Origin: PZPK01 sp041590075
GTDB taxonomy: Bacteria; Pseudomonadota; Gammaproteobacteria; Pseudomonadales; Oleiphilaceae
Direction: 5' to 3'
Assembly (NCBI GenBank): GCA_041590075.1
Contig: JBFHUL010000097.1
Coordinates: 1-10,342, forward strand
Length of the DNA stretch: 10,342 nucleotides
The notes below the pieces were generated by a model. That model saw only the letters and a program-made list of their open reading frames with translations, was not told the origin of the DNA and did no database searches. Below are positions 1 through 7,244 of the stretch, in pieces; the stretch's first letter is position 1, and each line of letters opens with the position of its first letter. Both the position numbers and the translations under genes were made by a program.

Positions 1-1566
1 ACCCACCACGTTAATGGCCTGACACGCGTTCAGATTCTCGCCATCACCGGCATAGTCAGCAGTTAAACCGAAGCTGGTCTGGTCAAACCTGCCGTAACGT
101 ATCTGATCCTTGTCGGGCAAGTCGTGTACATAGGTACCACCGATTTCACCCACCAGCGCCAAACGGCTGGCACCCATGAATTGGTCGACAAATTTAATAC
201 CCGTAAATTGCAACTGCGACACATCATAGAGGTCGTAACCTTTCTGTATGGCGCCATAGAATCCTTGTGCACCCGCTTCATCTGTTGAGGCATAACCGTC
301 GCCGTTGGTATCTTGCACGCGATCCTGAAACACTGGTGAATACACAATGCCATTTCCGCTATACGCATTGGCCAAGGCACCCGCGACCAGATCGGGCGAG
401 TTCAGCTGTATAGGTACATCTTTCTTAAAGCTGTATTCGCCACCGAGCGAGATACCACCGGGGCCTGTGGTATTGAAACTGATACCCAGCAGTTTAATTT
501 GTTCGGGATACTCGACGAAGTACTTGGCGCCTGTGTCGGGATGCACGCCTTCGAGAAGGGTGTTGATCTCGTTATCACCGTTTCGGTCTTGAGCTACCTG
601 GCCGCTTACGAGCGGCAGTCGGCTATGATACTGAATAAAGTAAAAACCGAACTCGGTCTCGTTCAATTCGGGTACAAACCAACGCAAGGCCAAACCGAAC
701 TGATCGGTATCGTCCGCTTCCTTGTCTGCCATACGTGGCAGCGCGGTTGGCCACGTGTAATCACCGTTCACCCCCCGGCGGTTGGTTTCTTCCGACTGGG
801 AATTGGCAATAAACACCGGCGCACAGCCATCCGATACGTAATCAACCGTCGAGAAGAAGGTACCGCAGTCATCGATGCGCGACACTTCGTGTTCGAGTTG
901 CACAAACGCTTCCAGAGTAATGTTTTCGGTCAAGCCCAATGAACCGTAGACCATGTTTACCGGTAACAGAGCTTCTTTAACTTCTGCGCCTGGCGCCCGA
1001 ATCGCACCCACATCCACCGGGTTGATCACGTTGATCCCGTTGAAGATAAACGTACTTTCACCCCAGCTTACCACCTGCTTACCAATCCGCAGGTTTAATG
1101 GCGTATCGCCCAACCAGTAATCGGCAAACACATAAGCATCAAGGATCTCAGCACCCGATGCGTTATTCTTGCCGTCATCGCTCAGGGGATAATCATGGTC
1201 TTCATCGCGTAACTGAAAGTCATACCAGTATTTGGCCCGGACAAACGCACCGTAATCCCCGCCATTCAACAGAAAATCGGTACTGCCTTTAACAATCTTG
1301 GAGTAAACGTCACCCTTGTCGAAATTGAGGTTACCGTTGTCGCTGTTAATCGAACCTCCCTCTCCACCGTTTCCAATACCTACCAAATTGGGATCGCGGT
1401 CTTCTACTCTCCAACTGGCACCCGCACTGAGCGTGGTGTCCAGGCTCGCTTCCCAGTCCCCCATGTAAAACTGAAAAGCTCCAGCAGGGTTAGACATCGA
1501 AGCCGCAACAGCCAGTGCCAGAGGCAGCTTGGCGAAACTGTGCAACCGCTGTGTTTTTTTTGTCAT
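1..1566 (-). CDS. DUF1302-family outer-membrane protein (C-terminus beyond window)
   Basis: The minus strand has an uninterrupted frame of 522 codons from the ATG at 1566 to the left edge, so the C-terminus is missing. Residues 1-30 look like a Sec signal peptide (basic start, hydrophobic core, cleavage near AGA|FQ), and a GGAG sits about 9 bases before the ATG. The mature part is rich in aromatic residues and Gly/Asp, as in beta-barrel proteins. Residues 161-225, starting IGKQVVSWGE, then FNGIN, NPVDV, RAPGAEVKE and PVNMVYGSL, are the conserved core I recognise from DUF1302 (PF06980). Members are predicted outer-membrane proteins of about 550-650 residues, often beside DUF1329 genes, with no firmly assigned function. 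Two calcium-loop-like stretches lie at residues 327-334 (DRNGDNEI) and 419-430 (DTNGDGYASTDE). Family assignment is firm; a role in lipid or hydrophobic substrate passage is only a guess. Confidence 0.88.
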   Translation of the reverse strand, partial: MTKKTQRLHSFAKLPLALAVAASMSNPAGAFQFYMGDWEASLDTTLSAGASWRVEDRDPNLVGIGNGGEGGSINSDNGNLNFDKGDVYSKIVKGSTDFLLNGGDYGAFVRAKYWYDFQLRDEDHDYPLSDDGKNNASGAEILDAYVFADYWLGDTPLNLRIGKQVVSWGESTFIFNGINVINPVDVGAIRAPGAEVKEALLPVNMVYGSLGLTENITLEAFVQLEHEVSRIDDCGTFFSTVDYVSDGCAPVFIANSQSEETNRRGVNGDYTWPTALPRMADKEADDTDQFGLALRWFVPELNETEFGFYFIQYHSRLPLVSGQVAQDRNGDNEINTLLEGVHPDTGAKYFVEYPEQIKLLGISFNTTGPGGISLGGEYSFKKDVPIQLNSPDLVAGALANAYSGNGIVYSPVFQDRVQDTNGDGYASTDEAGAQGFYGAIQKGYDLYDVSQLQFTGIKFVDQFMGASRLALVGEIGGTYVHDLPDKDQIRYGRFDQTSFGLTADYAGDGENLNACQAINVVG

Positions 1567-1920
1567 CGAACGCTACTCCATGATTTTGGAAATATCTGCC
1601 CCTAACTCTGATCGAATGAGACAGATGGTCTTATCTTGGTTTCTGGTCTTTTTTTGCACCTGGTTTCGCAAGCAGCTAAACACATCACCCCTCATTTTAA
1701 TGAGGGGTCAGGACAAACGAAGAAACTCTTGTTGACTGACGGAGCCCGACACCTAACAACCTGACAGGTGCCCGACGCACTTTAAACAAAGCATAGACGC
1801 TATTTTGACAATCAACCAACTCGAATCTGATTTTTTTCAATCTCTTATGGCGGGTTTTATTTTTGAATAATGAAGATGAAAGAAGATGCCATTTTATGAC
1901 ATTCCCAGGCCGGGATGGGT
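1567..1920. other. Spacer between the MFS gene and the DUF1302 gene
   Basis: This 354-base spacer must hold the DUF1302 promoter and the 3' end of the MFS transcript, since both genes read on the minus strand. I see no convincing coding frame, no clear sigma-70 promoter and no hairpin-plus-T-tract terminator after the MFS stop. Its notable content is the 20-base dyad at 1688-1707, a short palindrome ACCTGACAGGT at 1759-1769, and a repeat of GCCCGAC at 1744-1750 and 1770-1776. Confidence 0.5.
1688..1707. promoter_or_regulatory. 20-base dyad upstream of the DUF1302 gene
   Basis: CCCCTCATT-TT-AATGAGGGG is a perfect 9+2+9 inverted repeat lying 121 bases upstream of the DUF1302 start. Neither side is followed by a T-tract, so it is a poor terminator candidate. 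The minus-strand reading contains TAAAAT in its centre, which could be a -10 element, but no good -35 is present. The most natural reading is an operator for a dimeric regulator or a stem-loop in the leader; the regulator is unknown. Confidence 0.4.
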
Positions 1921-3048
1921 TCACCTGCGCTGCAGAAAAATAGCCGCAAAAGCAACCCACGCAAATAAGGCACATAGATAGAATGCTTCAAGATAACCGA
2001 AGCCAGAAACAACCACACCGGCGATGAAAGCACCTGACGCGCCGCCTGCACCAAACCCTGCACTGCTGTAAAGAGCCTGAGCCTTGCCCTGGTTACCGGA
2101 GTCGAATTTGTCATGCACATAGTGAATCGAACACGCGTGCATTGCACCAAAGGAAAAGGCATGACAACACTGCACAAGCACCAACACCCACAGCTGCTCA
2201 ACAAACCACGCCGTAGTTAACCAGCGCACGCCTGTGATGAACAGGGCAAGCATCATGATTCGCCTTACCGAAGTGCGGTCAAGCCAACGATGCATGGTCA
2301 AAAACAGAACCACCTCCGCCAATACCCCCAGTGCCCATAGCAATCCTATCGTAGTCTTGCTGTATCCCACATCCTCCAGGAAAATACTGAAGTAGGTATA
2401 GTACGCACCGTGAGAAAGCTGCAGGAATAAGCAGGCAACAAAGAAAAGTATAATCGGCTGACGGCATAACTCCTGGCGGAATGGTGGACAAGCTGCTGAT
2501 CTGTTATCAGATGTCGGCTCATCGAATCGCCAAAAACCGCACAGCATCAGGACCGCAATCACCAGCAAAAGCAACCAGGGAAACAAACCAATACCGAATA
2601 CATCAATCACCCAGCCTGCGCCTGCCACACTGGCTATAAAACCCAGAGACCCCCACAGCCGAATGCGACTATAACGATTTCTTTGCTCCGCAAGATTATG
2701 CAGGGTAATCACTTCAAACTGTGGGAGCACAGCATTCCAGAAAAAACTGAACAACATGATCGATAGCGCAACTTGCCAAAATCCGCTTGCTGCGAAAAAC
2801 AGCAGATAACCAAAAAAAGTTGCCAATGTTCCCATCCGAACAAGCGCAAGCCGACACTGTGAGCGATCGGCAATGGCTCCCCACACATTGGGTGCAACGA
2901 TTTTGGTGAGTAGAAAAATAGAGGTGAGCTGCCCGATTTCCAACAAACTGAAATCCTGGCTAGACAGATAAAGCCCCAGATAAGGGGCAATCAGACCGAG
3001 CACCGAAAAATAGAAAAAGTAAAACGCCGACAGCCGTGCAAACAACAT
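1921..3048 (-). CDS. MFS transporter, MFS_1_like / HcaT (phenylpropionate permease) type
   Basis: This is a 375-residue, strongly hydrophobic protein with about 12 membrane segments and no signal peptide. An MFS motif-A-like loop, GAIADRSQCR, falls at residues 58-67 between the second and third segments. The second half carries a stretch typical of the MFS_1_like group that includes E. coli HcaT: SHGAYYTYFSIFLEDVGYS followed by IGLLWALGVLAEV. Length is normal for the group. These are inner-membrane secondary transporters, probably proton-coupled; the substrate cannot be read from the sequence, and HcaT's phenylpropionate specificity should not be transferred. The ATG at 3048 starts directly at the first membrane helix as in homologues, but no strong ribosome-binding site precedes it. 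It is divergent from glnK with 267 bases between, and appears to be transcribed alone. Confidence 0.85.
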   Translation of the reverse strand: MLFARLSAFYFFYFSVLGLIAPYLGLYLSSQDFSLLEIGQLTSIFLLTKIVAPNVWGAIADRSQCRLALVRMGTLATFFGYLLFFAASGFWQVALSIMLFSFFWNAVLPQFEVITLHNLAEQRNRYSRIRLWGSLGFIASVAGAGWVIDVFGIGLFPWLLLLVIAVLMLCGFWRFDEPTSDNRSAACPPFRQELCRQPIILFFVACLFLQLSHGAYYTYFSIFLEDVGYSKTTIGLLWALGVLAEVVLFLTMHRWLDRTSVRRIMMLALFITGVRWLTTAWFVEQLWVLVLVQCCHAFSFGAMHACSIHYVHDKFDSGNQGKAQALYSSAGFGAGGASGAFIAGVVVSGFGYLEAFYLCALFAWVAFAAIFLQRR

Positions 3049-3177
3049 GAAACTGCTATTTTGGAAAGTGAAGACGCCATTCTAGGCAAGCCGCACCCAT
3101 TCGGCCAGTGAGGACAGACGTTTCGGCGTGCTTTTAAGTTGAAATGGGGGGCGGATTTGATTAGCTTTATAGCGCCC

Positions 3178-3288
3178 GTTGTGGCACTCCTCGCACACAA
3201 CTTGGCGAACAACAACAATAGGCCGAGATCTAACACATCAACCACGTCCATCACACCAGGCATGAGCTCATGCGCCTTATGTATGGAC
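3178..3288. promoter_or_regulatory. Dyad elements in the MFS/glnK divergent spacer
   Basis: The spacer 3049-3315 must contain promoters for both the MFS gene and glnK-amtB. Three dyads are visible: GTTGTG-N12-CACAAC at 3178-3201; a perfect 14-base palindrome, GCATGAGCTCATGC, at 3260-3273; and GTCCAT at 3246-3251 pairing with ATGGAC at 3283-3288 around that palindrome. The last two could fold together in RNA as a leader hairpin ending about 28 bases before the glnK start. In many proteobacteria glnK-amtB is driven by sigma-54 and NtrC, but I could not find a correctly spaced GG-N10-GC element or a clear NtrC site here. Confidence 0.35.
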
Positions 3289-3315
3289 ACCTGCGACATA
3301 TAAGTGGAGAACAAC

Positions 3316-3654
3316 ATGAAACAAATCACCGCCATCATCAAACCTTTCAAGCTTGATGATGTACGTACCGCGCTTACCGACATCGGCCTCAAAGGCATGA
3401 CCATTGAAGAAGTGAAAGGCTTTGGCCGGCAAAAAGGACACACCGAACTCTATCGTGGCGCCGAATACGTGATCGATTTCGTACCGAAACTCAAGCTTCA
3501 GGTCGTGGTTCCCGACAACGTCGTCGATCAGGCCGTTGAAGCCATCGTCAGTGCTGCCAATAGCGGCAAAATAGGCGACGGAAAAATATTTGTCACCGAA
3601 GTGCTGCAGGCCATTCGCATACGCACCGGTGAAACGGGCGATGATGCGATTTAG
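3316..3654 (+). CDS. glnK: Nitrogen regulatory protein P-II (GlnK)
   Basis: This is a 112-residue PII signal-transduction protein, the usual length. PII trimers sense ATP/ADP and 2-oxoglutarate and report nitrogen status; GlnK plugs the AmtB channel when nitrogen is plentiful. The N-terminal MKQITAIIKPFKLDDVR, the T-loop region KGFGRQKGHTELYRGAEY (residues 34-51) with Tyr51 in the usual uridylylation position, and the C-terminal GKIGDGKIF and IRIRTGE blocks are all intact. The ATG at 3316 is preferred over an in-frame GTG at 3304. The GTG lies inside the ribosome-binding site (GTGGAG, 3304-3309, six bases before the ATG), and family members start at MK. amtB follows 75 bases downstream with no terminator between, so the two form an operon. 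GlnK rather than GlnB is called because of the adjacent amtB. Confidence 0.97.
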   Translation: MKQITAIIKPFKLDDVRTALTDIGLKGMTIEEVKGFGRQKGHTELYRGAEYVIDFVPKLKLQVVVPDNVVDQAVEAIVSAANSGKIGDGKIFVTEVLQAIRIRTGETGDDAI

Positions 3655-3729
3655 CCCCCTCTAAATCCACCCCTTCAATAACTAAAACAAACGCATTCGT
3701 GCTCTCAATAAAATAATGAGAAACAAAAC

Positions 3730-5016
3730 ATGAAACTAAAACTACTACTCGCCGCAGTGGCGCTTTTACCGTCCATCGCTTTGGCGGAAGACACTCTCAG
3801 CGGTGCCGACACCGCTTGGATTCTCACTGCAACCGCCCTGGTACTCTTCATGACCATACCGGGTCTATCGCTCTTTTATGCTGGCTTAACACGCAGTAAA
3901 AACGTGCTCTCGATATTAATGCAGTGCTTTTCGTTAACCTGCCTGATGTCCGTTCTCTGGTATGTCATGGGTTACTCGCTGGCTTTTGGCGAAGGTAATG
4001 GCTGGGTAGGCGACACCAGCAACCTGTTCATGGCCAATGTCACCAAAGATGCCATGTCAGGCACTATCCCTGAAGCCCTGTTTGCCGCCTTTCAAATGAC
4101 CTTTGCCGTGATTACGCCCGCACTGATCGTAGGCGCCTTCGCCGAGCGCATGAAGTTCTCAGGCATGTTGTTATTCAGCAGCATTTGGCTGTTGGTGGTA
4201 TATGCACCCGTCTGCCACTGGGTATGGGGCGGCGGCTGGCTGAGCGAACTGGGCGTTTTGGATTTTGCAGGCGGCATCGTCGTACACATTACCGCTGGTG
4301 TTGCAGCATTGGTGTGCGCGATCGTAATGGGCAATCGCAGAGGTTGGCCACAAACACCTATGCCCCCACACAATATGACGATGACTGTGACAGGCGCCGG
4401 CATGCTCTGGGTAGGCTGGTTTGGCTTCAATGCCGGCAGCGCACTCGGTGCGAACGCGGATGCTGCCATGGCGCTCGTAGCCACGCACCTTTCTGCGGCA
4501 ATGGGTTCACTGGCATGGATGGCCTGCGAGTGGAAGAAGTTCGGCAAGCCTTCGGTACTGGGCATTGTGACCGGGATGGTGGCCGGCCTGGGCACAATTA
4601 CGCCTGCGTCCGGGTCAGTTAGCCCCGCAGCAGCCATTGTGATTGGCCTGCTCGCCGGGTTTGTGTGTTTCAATGCCACACTGTTTATCAAACAGAAACT
4701 TAAAATCGACGACTCTCTGGACGTTTTCCCCGTGCACGGTGTTGGCGGCATGCTGGGTACGTTTCTAGTGGGGATTTTCTGTGCCGGAGAACTAGGTGCC
4801 TTCAGCGGCTTTGGGTTTGGTGGCGACAACAGCACCATCGGCGAGCAGATGAGCGCACAGATGATCGGCATCGTTAGCTCTATTGTTTATACAGCGATTG
4901 CAACCTGGATTATTCTCAAGGTAGTTGATGTCATCACCGGCCTACGTGTCGACGAAGAAGAAGAGCACCGCGGCCTCGACCTCGCTCTGCATGAAGAAAA
5001 AGGTTATGACATCTAA
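3730..5016 (+). CDS. amtB: Ammonium transporter AmtB
   Basis: This is a 428-residue inner-membrane ammonium channel of the Amt/Rh family, the partner of GlnK. Residues 1-19 form a cleavable signal peptide (SIALA|ED), as in E. coli AmtB, leaving an 11-helix core. Family landmarks are present: F121 and F125 in the FQMTFA segment (gate phenylalanines), D178 in DFAGGIVVH, the twin pore histidines H186 (VVHITAG) and H336 (VHGVGGMLGT), and F233/S237 in GFNAGSAL at the recruitment site. The cytoplasmic tail ends RGLDLALHEEKGYDI, the conserved C-terminal region that contacts GlnK. A weak GAG at 3718-3720 precedes the ATG. Expression is presumably shared with glnK and raised under nitrogen limitation (known for the pair, not visible here). 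Transcription should end at the hairpin 5080-5112. Confidence 0.97.
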   Translation: MKLKLLLAAVALLPSIALAEDTLSGADTAWILTATALVLFMTIPGLSLFYAGLTRSKNVLSILMQCFSLTCLMSVLWYVMGYSLAFGEGNGWVGDTSNLFMANVTKDAMSGTIPEALFAAFQMTFAVITPALIVGAFAERMKFSGMLLFSSIWLLVVYAPVCHWVWGGGWLSELGVLDFAGGIVVHITAGVAALVCAIVMGNRRGWPQTPMPPHNMTMTVTGAGMLWVGWFGFNAGSALGANADAAMALVATHLSAAMGSLAWMACEWKKFGKPSVLGIVTGMVAGLGTITPASGSVSPAAAIVIGLLAGFVCFNATLFIKQKLKIDDSLDVFPVHGVGGMLGTFLVGIFCAGELGAFSGFGFGGDNSTIGEQMSAQMIGIVSSIVYTAIATWIILKVVDVITGLRVDEEEEHRGLDLALHEEKGYDI

Positions 5017-5023
5017 GATAGCG

Positions 5024-5051
5024 TGACGCTACATGGGAGACGGGAGACGCT
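5024..5051 (+). repeat. GGGAGAC repeat unit, upstream half, after amtB
   Basis: Starting 8 bases after the amtB stop is TGACGC-N5-GGGAGAC-GGGAGAC-GCT, two perfect tandem copies of the heptamer. It matches 22 of the first 26 positions of the copy after the ETF-QO gene (9055-9080), and a similar stretch follows etfA on the minus strand. It stands 28 bases before the amtB terminator. Confidence 0.75.
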
Positions 5052-5079
5052 AATTGCGTACTCTCGGATTCAAAATAGG

Positions 5080-5112
5080 ACCGGTGGCTCGAGAGGGTTG
5101 CCGGTTTTTTTT
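5080..5112 (+). terminator. Intrinsic terminator of glnK-amtB
   Basis: ACCGGTGGCTC and GGGTTGCCGGT pair over 11 positions (some G-U pairs) around a GAGA tetraloop, followed directly by a run of eight T. It sits 64 bases after the amtB stop and closely resembles the terminator after ETF-QO (9101-9136) in sequence, stem length and tetraloop. Confidence 0.88.
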
Positions 5113-5131
5113 GGGGTGGGGGATGCTAAAT

Positions 5132-5145
5132 GGGAGACGGGAGAT
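5132..5145 (+). repeat. GGGAGAC repeat unit, downstream half, after amtB terminator
   Basis: GGGAGAC-GGGAGAT, two tandem heptamers, lies 19 bases after the amtB terminator. The same ending (GGGAGAC, then GGGAGAT) closes the unit after ETF-QO at 9143-9163. Together with 5024-5051 it brackets the terminator. Confidence 0.7.
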
Positions 5146-5180
5146 ATTTGTAGATTGACATTTATCCCAACGCGCCGCGC

Positions 5181-5201
5181 GCGAATGTTGGCCAACATCG
5201 C
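5181..5201. repeat. Palindrome between the two opposed terminators
   Basis: ATGTTGGCCAACAT is a perfect 14-base palindrome at 5185-5198. With one bulged A the symmetry extends outward by GCG/CGC to fill 5181-5201. It lies near the midpoint between the amtB and etfA terminators, in a short CG-rich patch. It may be a protein-binding site or a further hairpin; nothing decides between them. Confidence 0.45.
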
Positions 5202-5208
5202 ACCTATT

Positions 5209-5226
5209 GTCTCCCGCCCAGCGTCT
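5209..5226 (-). repeat. GGGAGAC repeat unit, downstream half, after etfA terminator
   Basis: Read on the minus strand this is AGACGCT-GGGC-GGGAGAC. It lies just beyond the etfA terminator, so the minus-strand gene also has heptamer copies on the far side of its hairpin. It is more degenerate than the amtB and ETF-QO copies. Confidence 0.55.
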
Positions 5227-5235
5227 ACCAAGCAC

Positions 5236-5267
5236 AAAAAAACCGACACCCATAAGGCATCGGTTTT
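5236..5267 (-). terminator. Intrinsic terminator of etfBA (possibly bidirectional)
   Basis: On the minus strand AAAACCGATGCC and GGTGTCGGTTTT pair over 12 positions (two G-U pairs) around TTATG, followed by more T for a run of seven. It begins 59 bases past the etfA stop. On the plus strand the outer eight pairs also form and are followed by TTTTCTTTTT (5264-5273), so it may stop readthrough from amtB as well. Confidence 0.85.
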
Positions 5268-5293
5268 CTTTTTAGTACCGGGAGAAGCCGACG

Positions 5294-5321
5294 AGCGTCT
5301 TCCGTCTCCCGAAAAGCGTCT
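5294..5321 (-). repeat. GGGAGAC repeat unit, upstream half, after etfA
   Basis: On the minus strand, five bases past the etfA stop, the order is AGACGCT-N4-GGGAGAC-GGAAGAC-GCT. This matches the unit after amtB at 22 of 28 positions, in the orientation of its own gene. The plus-strand stretch 5279-5311 also forms an inverted repeat, with CGGGAGA at 5279-5285 pairing with TCTCCCG at 5305-5311. Confidence 0.65.
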
Positions 5322-5326
5322 AGCGC

Positions 5327-6256
5327 TTACAGCGCTGCATCCAGCTCAGGTACCGCTTCGAACAGATCAGCTACCAGACCGTAATCAGCCACCTGGAAGA
5401 TAGGTGCTTCTTCGTCTTTATTGATCGCAACGATCACCTTACTGCCAGACATACCAGCCAAGTGCTGGATAGCACCGGAGATACCTACGGCGATGTACAG
5501 GTTAGGCGCAACGATCTTACCGGTTTGACCCACCTGCATATCGTTAGGTACGAAGCCAGCATCAACCGCAGCACGGGATGCACCCACAGCAGCACCCAGC
5601 TTGTCGGCAACAGACTCAAGAATCTTGAAGTTCTCACCGTTCTGCATACCACGACCACCGGAAATAACGATGGAAGCTGCAGTCAGCTCTGGACGGTCAG
5701 ACTGAGCCATCTCTTCACTAACAAAAGCAGAAATACCCGCATCGTGAGCAGCATCAACCGCTTCAACTGCAGCAGAACCACCTTCGGCAGCCACAGGATC
5801 GAAAGCGGTACCACGTACAGTGATCACTTTGATCGCATCGGAAGACTCAACAGTCGCAATCGCGTTACCTGCGTAGATAGGACGCACAAACGTGTTATCA
5901 GACTCAACCTTGATAATGTCAGAGATCTGAGCAACATCCAGCAGTGCCGCAACACGTGGCATAAAGTCTTTACCGGTGGTACCGGCAGACGAGATGACAT
6001 GGCTGTAGCCTTTACCCAAATCAGCAACCAGTGCAGCCAGGTTCTCAGCCAGATGGTGACCATAAGCTGCATTGTCGGCCAGCAATACTTTGCTCACGCC
6101 TTCTGCTTTAGCCGCAGCTTCTGCCGCAGCACCACAACCTTCACCCGCTACCAGCACATCGATGTCGCCACCGATCGCTTTAGCCGCGTTCAATACGTTC
6201 AGAGTAACAGGCTTCAGTTCCTGATTGTCATGATCTGCAATTACTAGAATGCTCAT
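5327..6256 (-). CDS. etfA: Electron transfer flavoprotein, alpha subunit (EtfA)
   Basis: This is a 309-residue alpha subunit of the cytoplasmic ETF heterodimer, which takes electrons from acyl-CoA and other flavin dehydrogenases and delivers them to ETF-QO. Residues 1-185 form the ETF N-terminal domain. The C-terminal FAD domain shows SGGRGM (199-204), SRAAVDAG (227-234), QVGQTGKIVAPNLY (241-254) and the family signature LYIAVGISGAIQHLAG (253-268) running to AINKDEEAPIF. The length is that of ordinary group I bacterial ETFs, not bifurcating ones. Its ATG follows the etfB stop by a single base (TAA-G-ATG), and a GGTGA in the end of etfB serves as ribosome-binding site, so translation is probably coupled. 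Transcription ends at the hairpin 5236-5267. Confidence 0.97.
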   Translation of the reverse strand: MSILVIADHDNQELKPVTLNVLNAAKAIGGDIDVLVAGEGCGAAAEAAAKAEGVSKVLLADNAAYGHHLAENLAALVADLGKGYSHVISSAGTTGKDFMPRVAALLDVAQISDIIKVESDNTFVRPIYAGNAIATVESSDAIKVITVRGTAFDPVAAEGGSAAVEAVDAAHDAGISAFVSEEMAQSDRPELTAASIVISGGRGMQNGENFKILESVADKLGAAVGASRAAVDAGFVPNDMQVGQTGKIVAPNLYIAVGISGAIQHLAGMSGSKVIVAINKDEEAPIFQVADYGLVADLFEAVPELDAAL

Positions 6257-6257
6257 C

Positions 6258-7007
6258 TTAGATCACCTTCGCTTCGTTCTTGAGTTTATCGACCAGCTCG
6301 GCTACGTCTGCAACCTTGATACCCGCGGAGCGCACAGGCGGCTCTTCAACGCGAGTGATTTTGAGGCTTGGCGCAATCTCCACGCCCAGATCAGCGGGTG
6401 ATTTAGTGTCGAGAGGCTTTTTCTTGGCCTTCATGATGTTCGGCAAAGAAGCATAACGCGGCTCGTTCAAACGCAGGTCGGTGGTTACCACCGCTGGCAG
6501 ATTCAGAGCAACCGTCATCAGACCGCCGTCAACTTCACGGGTCACGTTTACCTTATCGCCTTCCACCACCACTTCAGAAGCGAAAGTACCTTGAGGCATG
6601 CCCGCCAGAGCAGCCAGCATCTGACCAGTCTGGTTGTTATCGGAATCGATGGATTGCTTACCAAGGATAACCAATTGTGGTTGCTCTTCGTCCACAACGG
6701 CTTTCAGCAGCTTGGCCGCTTGCAAAGACTGAACTTCTTCGTCAGTCTCGATTAGAATCCCGCGGTCTGCACCCAGTGCCAGCGCTGTACGGATTTGCTC
6801 CTGCGCTACTTTAGGACCAATGGAAACCACAACGATTTCACTTGCCACGCCTTTCTCTTTGAGGCGTACTGCTTCCTCTACGGCGATTTCACAAAATGGA
6901 TTCATTGCCATTTTGATGTTTGTCAGATCGACACCGGTGTTGTCGGCCTTGACACGTACTTTGACGTTGTAGTCAATAACTCGTTTAACAGCGACCAGAA
7001 CCTTCAT
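6258..7007 (-). CDS. etfB: Electron transfer flavoprotein, beta subunit (EtfB)
   Basis: This 249-residue beta subunit of ETF binds AMP and carries the loop that docks partner dehydrogenases. Landmarks are MKVLVAVKRVID at the start, NPFCEIAVEEAVRLKE (36-51), the nucleotide-binding GKQSIDSDNNQTGQ (116-129), and the recognition-loop signature LRLNEPRYASLPNIMKAKKK (178-197). L188 in that loop matches the leucine that anchors dehydrogenases in human ETF. The ATG at 7007 has GAGGA four bases upstream, slightly close but acceptable. It is the first gene of the etfB-etfA operon, divergent from ETF-QO across a 382-base spacer that carries a PsrA-type operator. Confidence 0.97.
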   Translation of the reverse strand: MKVLVAVKRVIDYNVKVRVKADNTGVDLTNIKMAMNPFCEIAVEEAVRLKEKGVASEIVVVSIGPKVAQEQIRTALALGADRGILIETDEEVQSLQAAKLLKAVVDEEQPQLVILGKQSIDSDNNQTGQMLAALAGMPQGTFASEVVVEGDKVNVTREVDGGLMTVALNLPAVVTTDLRLNEPRYASLPNIMKAKKKPLDTKSPADLGVEIAPSLKITRVEEPPVRSAGIKVADVAELVDKLKNEAKVI

Positions 7008-7244
7008 AGATTCCTCGTTTTTAGCAATTAATGAATTTTCAGGCCCAACAGGACATGCCGAACGGGGCCCCAGACATCATCGCGAACCAAACAAATCCAA
7101 CAAAATCAACACCTTGTGTGAGATTTGGACTCAAATACCCTATTCGCGGAGCGCATAATACTGCCCATAAAATGCGAACAGGTCAATACTCGCGCACTGG
7201 GAGTCATACTGACGTTTGGCCGGAACAGCAATTTTCGGGTAAAA

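Noticed and set aside
3182..3195. Possible sigma-54 promoter upstream of glnK (TGGCAC...GCA)
   Set aside because: The conserved GG and GC are separated by 8 bases, not the required 10. A second candidate at 3259-3273 has 11. Neither can be supported.
3304..3315. GTG start giving a four-residue N-terminal extension of GlnK
   Set aside because: The GTG is part of the ribosome-binding site for the ATG at 3316, and PII proteins start at that methionine.
5024..5321. GGGAGAC copies as a CRISPR array or attachment site
   Set aside because: The repeats are short degenerate heptamers without regular spacers, on both strands, with no cas or integrase gene nearby.
5023..5403. 126-codon plus-strand frame after amtB
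   Set aside because: It runs through two terminators and the repeat units and into the antisense of etfA, and has no recognisable protein character.
5462..6247. 261-codon plus-strand frame opposite etfA
   Set aside because: It is antisense to a clear etfA gene; its composition reflects the codon use of the other strand.
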